Shown piece after piece: positions 1 through 10,711 of a stretch of 64,000 bases of DNA. How positions within the stretch are numbered: position 1 is the first letter of the stretch; each line of letters begins with the position of its first letter. A model generated the notes under the pieces. The model was not told the DNA's origin, did not search any database, and was given only the letters and a program-made list of their open reading frames with translations. The DNA is from Pseudoxanthomonas indica (lineage in GTDB: Bacteria; Pseudomonadota; Gammaproteobacteria; Xanthomonadales; Xanthomonadaceae). Location of the stretch: the NCBI RefSeq assembly GCF_900167565.1, contig NZ_FUZV01000002.1:1550001-1614000 (forward strand), in the 5' to 3' direction. The position numbers and the translations under genes are program-made.

Positions 1-624
1 CTGCCGATACTGCAACAGGTCCGCGACATGGCCGAGGAAGAGCCGCAAAGCCACCGTGATCTGGGTCTGGTGTTGGCGGCCGTGGGCCAGGAACAAGCCG
101 CAATCGAATCCCTGTACACCGTGGTCACGGGCGACTGGGACCGCCGTTTTGGTGGCATCGATTTAATCGCGTTGGGCGAACTCAACGCAATCGTCGCTGC
201 CGCGAAGAAGCCGCTGGACACGCGCCGTATCGATGCGCGCTTGCTGCGGAATCTGCCGGTGGACATGCGCGTGGTGTTGAGCTGGGACACCGACAACAGC
301 GACATGGATCTCTGGGTGACCGATCCCAATGGCGAGAAGTGCTACTACGGTTTCCGCGATACCTACCAGGGCGGACACATGTCGGAAGACCTTACCGGTG
401 GCTACGGGCCGGAAGAGTTTGTGCTGCGCCAGCCCAAGCCGGGCAGGTACAAGGTCGAAGTGAACTTCTACGGCGAACGCCAGGCCCTGTTGACCGGCGG
501 TACCAGCCTGCAGGTTCTGCTATTCCGTCATTACGGCAGCGGGCAAGTGGAAGTCACGCCGGTGGTGTTGCGATTTAAGCAGGCCAAGGACACGGTGCTG
601 GTGGGCGAGTTCGAAGTGCGCTGA
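1..624 (+). CDS. DUF2135 (YfaP-like) protein, C-terminal part
   Basis: The frame is open from the first base of the window, so the 5' end lies outside it. The visible 207 residues end in a beta-rich domain that looks like DUF2135 (YfaP family), with a run of acidic residues, SWDTDNSDMDLWVTDPNGE, suggesting a metal-binding edge. The helical part before it resembles a TPR-like tail. In known relatives this domain ends large VIT/von Willebrand-A proteins that are exported or periplasmic. The substrate or role is unknown. The gene converges on the acyltransferase gene, with a hairpin between them. The domain call is by pattern; the missing N-terminus would decide the full architecture. Confidence 0.7.
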   Translation: MPILQQVRDMAEEEPQSHRDLGLVLAAVGQEQAAIESLYTVVTGDWDRRFGGIDLIALGELNAIVAAAKKPLDTRRIDARLLRNLPVDMRVVLSWDTDNSDMDLWVTDPNGEKCYYGFRDTYQGGHMSEDLTGGYGPEEFVLRQPKPGRYKVEVNFYGERQALLTGGTSLQVLLFRHYGSGQVEVTPVVLRFKQAKDTVLVGEFEVR

Positions 625-663
625 TGCAGATGCTTCGCTCGCTGGCCCTGGTGTTGAGAAGCT

Positions 664-686
664 CCCACCGGAATCGATCCGGTGGG
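664..686. terminator. Hairpin between convergent genes
   Basis: A perfect 8-bp stem (CCCACCGG / CCGGTGGG) encloses a 7-base loop, 40 bases after the DUF2135 stop and 20 bases after the acyltransferase stop. It sits where a shared bidirectional terminator would be expected. No U-tract follows on either strand, so intrinsic termination is only inferred. Confidence 0.5.
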
Positions 687-705
687 GGCACACCGCGACA
701 TCGCT

Positions 706-1923
706 TCAGCCTTCGCGGCTGGGCAGCTCGGTGGAGATGGCCATCGTCGACGCTGATCGCCGGGTGGGCGGCGTCTGCCGGAACTTCAAACCAAACAGCG
801 GCCGCAGCAGCGGCACGCGCCGGATCACCTCATAGCCGGCAAAGCACAGGCCAAAAGTCAGCGCCACCAGCAGCAGGCCTTCGGGCAGGGCGGGCATGTG
901 CAGCGGCCGCAGGTTGTACGCGGCGGTGACGATGATGCTCTGGTGCAGGATGTAGACCGGGAACACCGCCGGCACCAGGTAACGCAGCCAGGCGCTGTCG
1001 GCATGGCGGAAGCGATAGCAGAAGCCGAAGATCGCGGTGAGCGCACACCACTGGTTCAAGGCCCAGACCGCCCGCTGGCTCATGCGCAGCCAGTCCGGCG
1101 CCGGGTTGGCGTCGTCGTAGCCGCTGCCATAGAAGTACAGGATGAGCAGCGCGTAGCCTGCCACGGCAAGTCCCAGCGACCACCAGCGCACGCGCTGCAG
1201 CTGCTCCCAGAACGGCGTTGAACGCGCCAGCAAGAAGCCGAGCAGGAACTGCGGGAAGTACTGCAGATGGTTGTACAGATCGTCGAACAGGCCGTGGGTG
1301 GACGGGAAGCGGTCGAGCAACGCGATGCGGATGCCGGCCAGCCACAGCCACGGCAGCACGATCACGCTGGCGCCGCGCAGGGCCCGGCCCAGGCCCGTGG
1401 ACAGCCTGTCGACCAGGCGCGGGGTGAAGCGCGCCAGCACCCACAGCGCCACCGTATAGACCCACAGATAGGCGACGAACCACAGGTGGTTCCAGGTCGG
1501 CACGTCCAGGCAGCCGTCGTCGTCGCAGAAGTTCGGGTCGCCGGCCAGGTAGCGGCCCCAGAACGCCAGATAGCCGTCATGGAAGCCGCCGGGCATCCGC
1601 GAGTCCAGGACCTCGTAGTAGGACTGCGGCGGCACGATCACCAGCATGCCGAAGATGAGCGGCACCAGCAGCCGCCAGGAACGCGCGCCCAGAAATCCCT
1701 TGCTTCCCTTTTGCCAGAGGAAGGCGCTGGCCGCGCCGGAGACCAGGAACAGCAGCGACAGCCGCCACGGCCCGGTCATCAGCATGAACGGCTCCAGCGT
1801 CTCGCCGGCATGCGGACTTTTGACGTGCCAGTCCCAGCTCACGTAGTACATGCCCACGTGGTACAGCACCAGCAGGAAGAAAGCGCAGACGCGGATGGCG
1901 TCCAGATCGTGGCGGCGTTCCAT
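706..1923 (-). CDS. Acyltransferase-3 family membrane protein
   Basis: A 405-residue integral membrane protein of the acyltransferase-3 / OpgC-like class, which moves acyl groups onto extracytoplasmic sugars or glycans. The N-terminus has the family pattern RRHDLDAIRV followed at once by a hydrophobic helix, and about ten hydrophobic segments follow. The frame stays open to 1980, but I chose the ATG at 1923 because family members usually begin just before the R-x-x-x-L-D-x-x-R signature; no strong Shine-Dalgarno decides between them. It is divergent from the LytTR regulator gene, which begins 153 bases away, so the regulator may control it. The acceptor substrate cannot be read from the sequence. 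Confidence 0.75.
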   Translation of the reverse strand: MERRHDLDAIRVCAFFLLVLYHVGMYYVSWDWHVKSPHAGETLEPFMLMTGPWRLSLLFLVSGAASAFLWQKGSKGFLGARSWRLLVPLIFGMLVIVPPQSYYEVLDSRMPGGFHDGYLAFWGRYLAGDPNFCDDDGCLDVPTWNHLWFVAYLWVYTVALWVLARFTPRLVDRLSTGLGRALRGASVIVLPWLWLAGIRIALLDRFPSTHGLFDDLYNHLQYFPQFLLGFLLARSTPFWEQLQRVRWWSLGLAVAGYALLILYFYGSGYDDANPAPDWLRMSQRAVWALNQWCALTAIFGFCYRFRHADSAWLRYLVPAVFPVYILHQSIIVTAAYNLRPLHMPALPEGLLLVALTFGLCFAGYEVIRRVPLLRPLFGLKFRQTPPTRRSASTMAISTELPSREG

Positions 1924-2064
1924 GGCGGAATCCAGTGAGGGTAGGGCGCCATTGCCGCGCATCCTCGTGGGCGCGGCCATCCGCAGGGGACATCCGGTGC
2001 TGGCGCGGGGACGAATCGCGGGCCCACCGGGACGGATGGGGGACGCCGAATCGCGTCCACACCC

Positions 2065-2070
2065 TAGAAT
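2065..2070 (+). promoter_or_regulatory. Candidate -10 element, leaderless start of LytTR gene
   Basis: TAGAAT ends exactly 6 bases before the ATG at 2077, so transcription would begin at or next to the start codon. There is no Shine-Dalgarno sequence in the gap (GCGCGG). No good -35 is visible. The same geometry recurs before clpS and rarA in this window. Confidence 0.45.
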
Positions 2071-2076
2071 GCGCGG

Positions 2077-2958
2077 ATGACTTCAGCCGCTGACGCCGCC
2101 TATCTCCGCTACCAGCCCTGGCGCCGCGTGGTCGAGGTCGGCTTCTGGGTGATGAGCATGCTGACCAATGCGGTCGGCAACAGCATCACCGCGGTGATGG
2201 ACGTGCACCGCGTCGGCCTGGACTTCAGCGACTGGGAGCCGGTGGTCTGGGAATCATCCAGTTCGATCATCCTGCTGGCGCTGGTCCCGCTGCTGGTCTG
2301 GTTCACCCGCCGCTACCCGCTGCACTGGGACACCTGGCGGGCCGAGCTGCCGCGTTACGCGCTGGCCAGCCTGGTGTTCTGCCTGCTGCATGTGGCCGGC
2401 ATGGTCGGCCTGCGCATCCTGGCGTACCGCTGGCAGGGCAGCGTCTACGAATTCGGCCCGCCGCTGCGCGAGTTGTCCTACGAGTACCTCAAGGATGTGC
2501 GCACGTTCGCCGGCATGGTGGTGACCATCGAGTTGTACCGCTACGTGCTGCGCCGCTGGCAGGGCGAGGCCAGCCTGCTCAGCGAGCCGGACGAAGGCCC
2601 GCCACTGGAACCGGTGGAGCGGCCGGAGCGTTTCCTGGTGCGCAAGCTGGGGCGCGAGTTCCTGGTCTCGGCCAATGACATCGAATGGCTGCAGGCGGCC
2701 GGCAACTACGTCAACCTGCGGGTACGCGGCCACGACTATCCGCTGCGCACCACCATCGCCGGCATCGAGGCCAAACTGGACCCGCGCCGCTTCGCCCGCA
2801 TCCACCGCAGCTACATGGTCAACCTGGACCTGGTGGCCTCCATCGAACCCCTGGACACCGGCGACGCGCGGGTGCATCTGCGTGATGCCACCGCCTTGCC
2901 CTGCAGTCGCCGCTATCGCGCCGACCTGCGCGGGCGGGTCGGGGCTGAGGCCGGCTAA
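2077..2958 (+). CDS. rpfD: Membrane-anchored LytTR transcriptional regulator, RpfD-like
   Basis: A 293-residue protein with about four hydrophobic segments in the first 165 residues and a C-terminal LytTR DNA-binding domain (about 187-289), recognisable from FLVRKLGREF, the WLQAAGNYVNL strand and the RIHRSYMVNL motif. It lacks a receiver domain, so the membrane part is probably the sensor. In Xanthomonas the LytTR gene rpfD sits beside prfB and lysS at the end of the rpf cluster. The position here is the same, which is the reason for the name; the role in DSF signalling is less well established than for rpfC/F/G. Its ATG follows a -10-like TAGAAT by 6 bases with no ribosome binding site. Confidence 0.75.
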   Translation: MTSAADAAYLRYQPWRRVVEVGFWVMSMLTNAVGNSITAVMDVHRVGLDFSDWEPVVWESSSSIILLALVPLLVWFTRRYPLHWDTWRAELPRYALASLVFCLLHVAGMVGLRILAYRWQGSVYEFGPPLRELSYEYLKDVRTFAGMVVTIELYRYVLRRWQGEASLLSEPDEGPPLEPVERPERFLVRKLGREFLVSANDIEWLQAAGNYVNLRVRGHDYPLRTTIAGIEAKLDPRRFARIHRSYMVNLDLVASIEPLDTGDARVHLRDATALPCSRRYRADLRGRVGAEAG

Positions 2959-2964
2959 TACTGC

Positions 2965-2970
2965 TAGAAT
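2965..2970 (+). promoter_or_regulatory. Candidate extended -10 for prfB
   Basis: TGC-TAGAAT (extended -10 form) lies just after the LytTR stop codon and 32 bases before the prfB ATG. This would give prfB its own promoter with a leader of about 25 bases. Confidence 0.4.
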
Positions 2971-3002
2971 TTGCGGCCGTTTTCCGCCAAATCGCCCCCG
3001 CC

Positions 3003-4128
<1,126 letters not shown>

Positions 4129-4153
4129 CCGCGAGGAACGGGCCAAGGCCCCC

Positions 4154-4220
4154 GTAGGAGGGGCTTCAGCCCCGACCAGCAGGCGTCGATGAGATTGTTC
4201 GGGGCTAAAGCCCCTGCTAC
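4154..4220. repeat. Inverted pair of GTAG-type REP-like palindromes
   Basis: Two GTAG-type hairpins face each other in the prfB-lysS gap: 4154-4176 begins GTAGGAGGGGCTTCAGCCCC, and 4199-4220 is its inverted relative (GGGGCTAAAGCCCCTGCTAC). Short GTAG-headed palindromes of this kind are widespread in Stenotrophomonas and relatives. Another copy is at 32651-32673. They could also fold as an RNA hairpin that ends or stabilises the prfB message. Confidence 0.75.
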
Positions 4221-4263
4221 AGAATCGATTTTCCCCTTTCTACACACCAGCTGACCGCCCAAC

Positions 4264-5784
4264 ATGACCGAACCGACCCTGCCGCAGACCCCCGCCGACG
4301 AGAACAGCCTCATCGCCGAGCGTCGCGCCAAACTCACCGCCCTGCGCGGGCAGGGCATCGCCTATCCCAACGACTTCCGCCGGGTCGACTACGCCGGTGA
4401 TCTGCAGGCCGAATTTGCCGACCAGGCGCTGTGGACCTCCGAGGCGCTGGAAGACAGCGAACGCCGGGTCAGCGTGGCCGGTCGCTTGATGGCCAAGCGA
4501 GTGATGGGCAAGGCCAGCTTCGTGCAGATCCAGGACGAGTCCGGGCGCATCCAGCTTTTCCTGCAGTCGAACACGCTGGGCGAAACCTATGACGCGTTCA
4601 AGGGCTGGGACATCGGTGACATCGTCGCCGCAGAGGGTGCGCTGACCCGCACCAAGACCGGCGAGCTGTCGATCAAGGCCGATACCCTGCGTCTGCTGAC
4701 CAAGGCACTGCGGCCCTTGCCGGACAAGTGGCACGGCCTGTCGGACGTGGAGCAGCGTTACCGCCAGCGCTACGTGGATCTGATCGTCAATCCGGACGCG
4801 CGCGAAGTGTTCGTCAAGCGCTCCAAGATCATCCGCGCCATCCGCGAATGGCTGGACGCGCGGCGCTTCCTGGAAGTGGAAACGCCGATGATGCATTACA
4901 TCCCCGGCGGCGCCGCGGCCAAGCCGTTCACTACCCACCACAATGCGCTGGGCCTGGATCTGTACCTGCGCGTGGCGCCGGAACTGTATCTCAAGCGCCT
5001 GACCGTGGGCGGCCTGGAGCGGGTCTACGAAATCAACCGCAACTTCCGCAACGAGGGTGTCAGCACCCGCCACAATCCGGAATTCACCATGCTGGAGCTG
5101 TACGAGGCCTACGCCACGTACAACGAGATCATGGATCTCACCGAGTCGGTGATCCGCGATGTGGCGCATGAAGTGCTGGGCACCGGCGTGGTCACCTGGG
5201 AAGGCCAGGACATCGATTTGGAGCCGGCCTTCCGCCGCTGGCGCATGGACGAAGCCGTGCGCCACCACAATCCGGAGATCAGCCTGGCCGACTGCACCGA
5301 TCGCGACGCGCTGGTGCGCCATTGCCAGCGCCTGGGCATCCACGTCAAACCGTCGTATGGCTGGGGCAAGCTGCTGCTGGAAATCTTCGAGAAGACCGTC
5401 GAGCACACCCTGATCCAGCCGACCTTCATCACCGACCATCCGGTGGAAGTCTCGCCGCTGGCGCGTGCCAATGATCGGAACCCCGGATATACCGATCGCT
5501 TCGAGCTCTTCATCAATGGCAAGGAGCTGGCCAATGGCTTCTCCGAGCTCAACGATCCCGAAGACCAGGCAGCGCGCTTCCAGGCCCAGGTGGCGGCCAA
5601 GGAAGGCGGCGACGACGAAGCCATGCATTTCGACGCCGATTACATCCGCGCGCTCGAAGTCGGCCTGCCGCCGACCGGCGGCCTGGGCGTGGGCATCGAT
5701 CGGCTGGTGATGTTGCTGACCGGTTCGGATTCCATCCGCGATGTGCTGCTGTTCCCCTACATGCGTCCCGAGCAGCACGGCTGA
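4264..5784 (+). CDS. lysS: Lysine--tRNA ligase (class II)
   Basis: A 506-residue class II lysyl-tRNA synthetase, the usual length. An N-terminal OB-fold (about 60-160) binds the anticodon. The catalytic core shows motif 2 ([18 protein letters not shown]) and motif 3 ([13 protein letters not shown]). It charges tRNA-Lys in the cytoplasm. The start ATG follows the REP pair by about 45 bases, so it is probably transcribed partly on its own. Its place between prfB and rpfG is the Xanthomonas arrangement. Confidence 0.97.
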   Translation: MTEPTLPQTPADENSLIAERRAKLTALRGQGIAYPNDFRRVDYAGDLQAEFADQALWTSEALEDSERRVSVAGRLMAKRVMGKASFVQIQDESGRIQLFLQSNTLGETYDAFKGWDIGDIVAAEGALTRTKTGELSIKADTLRLLTKALRPLPDKWHGLSDVEQRYRQRYVDLIVNPDAREVFVKRSKIIRAIREWLDARRFLEVETPMMHYIPGGAAAKPFTTHHNALGLDLYLRVAPELYLKRLTVGGLERVYEINRNFRNEGVSTRHNPEFTMLELYEAYATYNEIMDLTESVIRDVAHEVLGTGVVTWEGQDIDLEPAFRRWRMDEAVRHHNPEISLADCTDRDALVRHCQRLGIHVKPSYGWGKLLLEIFEKTVEHTLIQPTFITDHPVEVSPLARANDRNPGYTDRFELFINGKELANGFSELNDPEDQAARFQAQVAAKEGGDDEAMHFDADYIRALEVGLPPTGGLGVGIDRLVMLLTGSDSIRDVLLFPYMRPEQHG

Positions 5785-6109
5785 GGTGCGCCCCTGCGGG
5801 GCAGGGGAGTGACGCGGAAGGTCCAAAGCGGCATGGCCGGATTGCCAAGCAGACGGGCCAGCGGGCTCGGCGGACGCCGGAAAAGCGTCGGCGGGCGCGA
5901 GCGGAAAACCCGCCCGCCCAAGCACTTATTGTGAACTCCGTCAAAGTTTTCACATGAAACGTTCAGCCATGGCCTCCATGGCATGCTTCATGCGTCAAAT
6001 TTTCCGCGGACAAGCCGATAACCATGGGCAAGATCATGGAAGCGGTTCGACAGCGGCGATGACATCCGGCCAACACCGGCCGGGTATCACCACGATTCTG
6101 GAAGCCCCG
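5785..6109 (+). other. Intergenic region upstream of rpfG
   Basis: These 325 bases hold no convincing gene. A perfect 8-bp stem (5890-5897 with 5911-5918, GGCGGGCG/CGCCCGCC) may end lysS transcription. A Clp/CRP-like palindrome at 5930-5945 follows. The rpfG frame stays open back to an ATG at 5954, but the extra 52 residues look non-coding in composition. Confidence 0.6.
5930..5945. promoter_or_regulatory. Candidate Clp/CRP-type operator upstream of rpfG
   Basis: TGTGAACTCCGTCAAA matches the CRP-family palindrome TGTGA-N6-TCACA at 9 of 10 fixed positions. It lies 165 bases before the chosen rpfG start. Xanthomonadaceae encode Clp, a CRP homologue that binds this palindrome and is inhibited by cyclic-di-GMP, the molecule RpfG destroys. 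Binding is inferred from pattern only. Confidence 0.4.
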
Positions 6110-7249
6110 ATGCTAGATGCCAGTGCACACAACAGCGGAGTATCCTTGCCCGACAGCCATTTGATGTGGCCTCAAGGGGCGGGAAGCGCTTTGAATATCG
6201 TCATCGTCGATGATCAGACTTCGGCGCGCACGATGCTGCGCCATGTGATCGAGGATATTGCCTCGGAACTCAACGTGCACGACTTCGGTGATCCTCAGGT
6301 CGCGCTGGAATGGTGCGAGACCCATCGCACCGACCTGCTGCTACTGGATTACCGCATGCCGGGCATGGATGGCCTGGAACTGGCGCGCCGGTTCCGCCGG
6401 CTGCCGATGCATCGGGATATCCCGATCATCCTGATCACCGTGGTCGGTGATGAGCCGATTCGCCAGGCCGCGCTGGAAGCGGGCGTGATCGACTTCCTGG
6501 TCAAGCCGGTGCGTCCGCGCGAACTGCGCGCGCGTTGCCGCAATCTGCTGCAGCTGCGCCAGCAGTCGGAGAACGTCAAGCAACGCGCCCTGTCGCTGGA
6601 GCAGCGCCTGCTCTCGAGCATGCACGAAGTGGAAGAGCGCGAACGCGAGACGCTGTCGCGCCTGGCGCGCGCCATCGAGTACCGCGACAGCGGCACCAGC
6701 GCCTACCTGGAACGCATGGCCCATGTGGCGGCGTTGATTGCCGAGCAGTTGGGCCTGCCCGAAGACGAAGTGCGCGCCATCGAACTCGCCGCGCCACTTC
6801 ATGACATGGGCAAGATCGCCATTCCCGATTCCGTGCTGATGAAACCCGGTCCGCTGACCGAGGACGAACTGGCGGTCATGCGCCGGCATCCCAAGATTGG
6901 CCACCAATTGCTGTCCGGCAGCCAGAACCGTTTCATCCAGACCGGCGCCATCATTGCCCTGCGTCATCACGAGCGTTATGACGGTAGCGGCTACCCCGAT
7001 GGCCTGGTCGGCGACGAGATCCCGTTGGAAGCCAGGATAGTGGCGGTTGCGGATGTGTTTGACGCGCTGATTTCCCCGCGTCCCTACAAGAAGGCCTGGG
7101 ACAAGGATGCGGCGCTGGCTTATCTGTATGCGCAACGCGGCCGGCTGTTCGATCCGGCCTGCGTGGATGCGCTGATTCGTGGTCGCGAACGTCTGGATGA
7201 CATTTGCCAGCGCTACTCGACGGTGCAGAACCGTCCAGGGATGGAGTAA
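6110..7249 (+). CDS. rpfG: RpfG, HD-GYP cyclic-di-GMP phosphodiesterase response regulator
   Basis: RpfG is the output of DSF sensing: its N-terminal receiver domain is phosphorylated by RpfC and its HD-GYP domain degrades cyclic-di-GMP. The receiver aspartate is D80 in LLLDYRMPG. The HD-GYP hallmarks are [17 protein letters not shown] and [14 protein letters not shown] chose ATG 6110 (379 residues), close to the Xanthomonas protein's length, with GGAAG just upstream; an ATG at 5954 would add 52 residues unlike the family. The stop is 5 bases from the rpfC start, so the two are certainly one operon. There is no rpfH between them. Confidence 0.95.
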   Translation: MLDASAHNSGVSLPDSHLMWPQGAGSALNIVIVDDQTSARTMLRHVIEDIASELNVHDFGDPQVALEWCETHRTDLLLLDYRMPGMDGLELARRFRRLPMHRDIPIILITVVGDEPIRQAALEAGVIDFLVKPVRPRELRARCRNLLQLRQQSENVKQRALSLEQRLLSSMHEVEERERETLSRLARAIEYRDSGTSAYLERMAHVAALIAEQLGLPEDEVRAIELAAPLHDMGKIAIPDSVLMKPGPLTEDELAVMRRHPKIGHQLLSGSQNRFIQTGAIIALRHHERYDGSGYPDGLVGDEIPLEARIVAVADVFDALISPRPYKKAWDKDAALAYLYAQRGRLFDPACVDALIRGRERLDDICQRYSTVQNRPGME

Positions 7250-7254
7250 GCCTC

Positions 7255-9462
7255 ATGGAACGCAATCTGGCTTCGTGGATTCAAAGTCGCCTGGCCAACC
7301 GGCCGGACAGCGAGCACGGCCAGACGTCGATCCGCGTGATCATCTTCACCGGCGTCATTCTCTACATGGTTGGCGCCGCGCTGTACGGCAGCCTGACCCC
7401 GGACGTCTACATCTGGTCGGCGATCATGAGCGGTGTGGGCGCCGGCGTTGGCCTGGCCCTGCTGATCGGCATCCTGATCAATCCCGGCAAGTCGCACACG
7501 CGCCGCATCATCGGCATGCTCACCGACTACGGCCTGATGACCGTGGCGATGGTGCTCAAGGGCGAACCGCTGGCCTGGTTGTACGTGATCCTGATGTGGG
7601 TCACCGTCGGCAACGGTCTTCGCTACGGCAACAAATACCTGATTGGCGCGGTGGCGTCGGCCGGCATCAGCTTCGGCACGGTGCTGGTGCTCAACGACTA
7701 CTGGCGGCAGAACCTCAGCCTGGGTTTGGGCCTGTGGGTAGGCCTGATCGCGGTGCCGATGTATCTGTCCGGCCTGTTGCGCGATCTGACCCGCGCCACC
7801 GAGGAAGCCCGCCGCGCCAACGAAGCCAAGAGCCGCTTCCTGGCCAACATGAGCCACGAATTCCGCACCCCGCTCAACGGTCTGGCCGGCATGTCCGAGC
7901 TGCTGGCCACCACCCGCTTGGACAGCGAACAGCGCGAATGCCTTTCGACCATCCAGGCCTCCACCCGCAGCCTGCTGGGGCTGGTGGAAGACGTGCTGGA
8001 CATCTCGGCCATCGAGGCCGGCAAGCTCAAGCTCAACCTGGTCGATTTCGCCCCGCGCGAGCTGGTGGACAGCATCGGCCTGATCCTGCTGCCGCAAGCG
8101 CGCGGCAAGCAGCTGAACTATGTCGTGCAGTTCGACGATGACGTGCCGACCCTGCTGCGCGGCGACTCCGGCCATCTGCGCCAGGTGCTGCTCAACCTGG
8201 CCGGCAACGCGGTCAAGTTCACCGACCACGGCGAAGTGCGCCTGCATGTCAGCGTGATTGGCGCCGACTTGCCGATTGGCCTGCAGACCGGCAACCGTAC
8301 GCGCCTGCGCTTCACCGTGACCGACACCGGCATCGGCATTCCGGCCTCGGTGCGGGATCGCCTGTTCGAAGCGTTCGAGCAGGCCGATGTCAGCTTGGCG
8401 CGCCGCTACGGCGGCACCGGCCTGGGCACCACCATCGCCAAGGGCCTGACCGAGGCCATGGGCGGCACCATCGGCTTCGAGAGCAGCGAGCAGAAGGGCA
8501 GCTCGTTCTGGGTGGAACTGCCGTTCGAGGACGTGCAGCCGCGCAAGATCACCCCGGCCATCCAGGCGCCGGCGCATTGGCTGGAAGACAGCGCCAAGCC
8601 CGGCGCCGAGAACATCATCGCGTTCTCGGATCCGTTCCTGCGCCATCGCGCCCGCGTGCGCAGCATGCAGATCCTGGTGGCCGATGATCATGAAGCCAAC
8701 CGCATGGTGGTGCAGCGCCTGTTGCAGAAGGCCGGCCATCGGGTCACCTGCGTCAATGGCGGCGAAGAAGTGCTCAATGCATTGGAGTCGTTCGATTACG
8801 ACGCGGTGATCTGCGACCTGCACATGCCCGACGTCAGTGGCCTGGATCTGCTCAAGCAACTGCGGGTAATGGAAGCCGGCAGCAGTCAGCGCACCCCGGT
8901 GCTGATCCTGAGCGCAGACGTGACCCCCGACGCCATCCGCAACTGCGAACGTGCCGGCGCGCGTGCATTCCTGGCCAAGCCGGTGGTCGCCACGCGCTTG
9001 CTGGATACGCTGGCCGACATCGCCACCAACAGCGCGATCACTCCGCCGACCAGTGCGCCGGCCACCACGATGCGCGCGGGCGATGAAATCCTCGACATGA
9101 CCGTGCTGGATGAACTCAGCGCGCTGGGGATGGGCGAAGCCTTCGAGCGCGAATTCATCGCCCAATGTCTCAACGACGCTGACGGCTGCATCGGCGCCAT
9201 GGCGCATGCGATGGAACACGGCCAGGGCGAACACCTGCGCGATCACGCGCACGCGCTGAAGGGCGTGGCCAGCAACCTGGGCCTGGTCAAGCTGGCCGCG
9301 GCCGCGAGTGAACTGATGCGCCTGGCCGACTGGCAGGTCGCCCGCGAATGGCGGCAACGCCTGGCCGCGGTCAACTCGTATCTGGCGCAAGGCCGTGCCG
9401 CGCTGGAAGCACGCGAGCGCGGACGCAATGCGCCGGGTGCCGGTTCGCACGAACGTAGTTGA
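7255..9462 (+). CDS. rpfC: RpfC, hybrid histidine kinase sensing DSF
   Basis: A 735-residue hybrid sensor. About five membrane helices (residues 20-180) form the short DSF-sensing input. The dimerisation/phosphoacceptor domain has H201 ([12 protein letters not shown]), followed by a HATPase domain with DTGIGIP and GGTGLG boxes. The receiver has D521 ([12 protein letters not shown]), and the C-terminal HPT domain has H666 ([11 protein letters not shown]). I chose ATG 7255, which has GGAG eight bases upstream, over the overlapping upstream start at 7204. In Xanthomonas RpfC also binds RpfF through its receiver domain and restrains DSF synthesis. The gene is convergent with rpfF. Confidence 0.96.
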   Translation: MERNLASWIQSRLANRPDSEHGQTSIRVIIFTGVILYMVGAALYGSLTPDVYIWSAIMSGVGAGVGLALLIGILINPGKSHTRRIIGMLTDYGLMTVAMVLKGEPLAWLYVILMWVTVGNGLRYGNKYLIGAVASAGISFGTVLVLNDYWRQNLSLGLGLWVGLIAVPMYLSGLLRDLTRATEEARRANEAKSRFLANMSHEFRTPLNGLAGMSELLATTRLDSEQRECLSTIQASTRSLLGLVEDVLDISAIEAGKLKLNLVDFAPRELVDSIGLILLPQARGKQLNYVVQFDDDVPTLLRGDSGHLRQVLLNLAGNAVKFTDHGEVRLHVSVIGADLPIGLQTGNRTRLRFTVTDTGIGIPASVRDRLFEAFEQADVSLARRYGGTGLGTTIAKGLTEAMGGTIGFESSEQKGSSFWVELPFEDVQPRKITPAIQAPAHWLEDSAKPGAENIIAFSDPFLRHRARVRSMQILVADDHEANRMVVQRLLQKAGHRVTCVNGGEEVLNALESFDYDAVICDLHMPDVSGLDLLKQLRVMEAGSSQRTPVLILSADVTPDAIRNCERAGARAFLAKPVVATRLLDTLADIATNSAITPPTSAPATTMRAGDEILDMTVLDELSALGMGEAFEREFIAQCLNDADGCIGAMAHAMEHGQGEHLRDHAHALKGVASNLGLVKLAAAASELMRLADWQVAREWRQRLAAVNSYLAQGRAALEARERGRNAPGAGSHERS

Positions 9463-9497
9463 ATGTGCTTGCGCCGGTCATCGGCGCCAGAGGCGTA

Positions 9498-9522
9498 GGC
9501 GGGCGGTCTGAGCCGGCCCGCC
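9498..9522. terminator. Hairpin between convergent rpfC and rpfF
   Basis: GGCGGGC and GCCCGCC pair across an 11-base loop in the 148-base rpfC/rpfF gap. The sequence begins with GTAGG at 9496, so it may be a REP-like palindrome serving as a bidirectional terminator. No U-tract follows. Confidence 0.45.
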
Positions 9523-9610
9523 ATTCGTGGGATCACGTTGCGTAATCCCCGCCCCCTGTGATGGCTCGTGTCTTGCTGACTACGGTGTTGCCTTCACTGC
9601 GTGCCGCTTT

Positions 9611-10480
9611 TCAGGCCGCGTGCGAACTGGCGCGCTTTTCCTGTGCGCGCACGATGCGCTCCATCATCCGCAGCGACTTGTCGCCCAGCGCCAGCGCGGT
9701 ATCCACCCACACCTCGGTGATGTTCATCAGCTCATCGTAGCTGACCCGCTGGGCCAGGCCGCGCACGCTGTTCATGGCCAGGTGAGAGTAGGGCGCACGC
9801 TGCTGCTGGCGGATCAAGTCCTGCACGGCCGCTTCGCCCTGGCCCTTCGGCACCAGGATGTCGACGATGCCCATCTTGTAGAACTCATCGCTGCTGTACA
9901 TGTTGCCTTCCAGGATCAGGCGCTCGGCCAGGTGAGGCGCAACGCGCTTGCACAGGAACGAGTAGGCGCCCATGCCCGGGAACAGCCCGAACAGCACTTC
10001 CGGCAGGCCCATTTCCACGCCTTCCTCGGCCACGATGGTGTGGCAGGCCAGCGCCATTTCCAGGCCGCCGCCGAGCGCGTCGCCTTGCAGCAGCGCGATG
10101 GTGCGCACGTCGCCACCCAGACCGGTGTGCAGCGTATAGACGCCGTCGATGCAGCGGCGCGCATAGGCAAGCAGGTGTTCGCGATCATTGGCGCGGATCA
10201 GCTTGGCGAACAGATCCAGGTCACCGCCCAGGTTGAAGGCCGAGCCGGCCGACGCCAGCACGAAATGGCGCAAGCGGCCGGATTGACGTTCGCTTTCACG
10301 CAAGGTGATGGACGAAGTGAAGCTCCACATTTCATCCAGCAGTTCGCTGCGGAAACAGGGGCGGGAGCCTCGGGCAGCGTCGTTGTGCATGTACATCCAA
10401 TGGCTGTTGCCATCCGGCGCGGATTCCACCCGAATGGTGGAGTACTGACGGGTGCGCTGTAGCTTTTCGACGTTGTTCAT
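9611..10480 (-). CDS. rpfF: RpfF, DSF synthase (crotonase family)
   Basis: RpfF makes the diffusible signal factor, a cis-2-unsaturated fatty acid, from acyl-ACP by dehydratase plus thioesterase activity. The protein has 289 residues, the length of the Xanthomonas enzyme. Both catalytic glutamates fall at the known positions: E141 in LGGGLEMALAC and E161 in MGLPEVLFG. The oxyanion-hole region (SAFNLGGDLDLF) is intact. A good ribosome site (AGGAG) precedes the ATG. It lies downstream of rpfB on the same strand, but an intrinsic terminator stands between them. The 235-base gap therefore probably carries a dedicated rpfF promoter. Confidence 0.97.
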   Translation of the reverse strand: MNNVEKLQRTRQYSTIRVESAPDGNSHWMYMHNDAARGSRPCFRSELLDEMWSFTSSITLRESERQSGRLRHFVLASAGSAFNLGGDLDLFAKLIRANDREHLLAYARRCIDGVYTLHTGLGGDVRTIALLQGDALGGGLEMALACHTIVAEEGVEMGLPEVLFGLFPGMGAYSFLCKRVAPHLAERLILEGNMYSSDEFYKMGIVDILVPKGQGEAAVQDLIRQQQRAPYSHLAMNSVRGLAQRVSYDELMNITEVWVDTALALGDKSLRMMERIVRAQEKRASSHAA

Positions 10481-10640
10481 GAAGACTCCTCAGTGGCGGT
10501 GGGCCAAGTGGTGATGCGTTGCGGGGGATGTATTGCCGGGGTTGGCACGCGGGATGCTACACCTGAACGAATAGTTAAAAGGTCTTTGACGCGGTACCTA
10601 TGGCATGGGACTGGTATTCTGCCCTGCCAATATTCATAAA

Positions 10641-10656
10641 TGTGATGAGCATCTCA
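10641..10656. promoter_or_regulatory. Candidate Clp/CRP-type operator upstream of rpfF
   Basis: TGTGATGAGCATCTCA matches TGTGA-N6-TCACA at 9 of 10 fixed bases. It lies about 160 bases upstream of the rpfF start, between the rpfB terminator and rpfF. On the minus strand TTGAGA overlaps the palindrome, with GAATAT 16 bases further on, a possible -35/-10 pair. Confidence 0.45.
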
Positions 10657-10684
10657 AAATTGCCCCTCAAGTTTTCCGGGGCAG

Positions 10685-10711
10685 TAAAAAAGCCGGCTTG
10701 CGCCGGCTTTC
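10685..10711 (-). terminator. Intrinsic terminator of rpfB
   Basis: On the minus strand the sequence reads AAAGCCGGC-GCAA-GCCGGC followed by a run of six T. This perfect GC-rich stem with tetraloop and U-tract begins five bases after the rpfB stop codon. It should stop most rpfB transcripts before rpfF. Confidence 0.9.

Noticed and set aside
4240..5925. Long minus-strand frame over lysS
   Set aside because: Antisense shadow of a complete lysyl-tRNA synthetase.
5954..6109. Upstream start of rpfG
   Set aside because: The added 52 residues are unlike the family, and the candidate Clp site would be only 9 bases before that start. ATG 6110 gives the family length.
7213..9450. Long minus-strand frame over rpfC
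   Set aside because: Antisense to an intact hybrid kinase; no start signal or domain.
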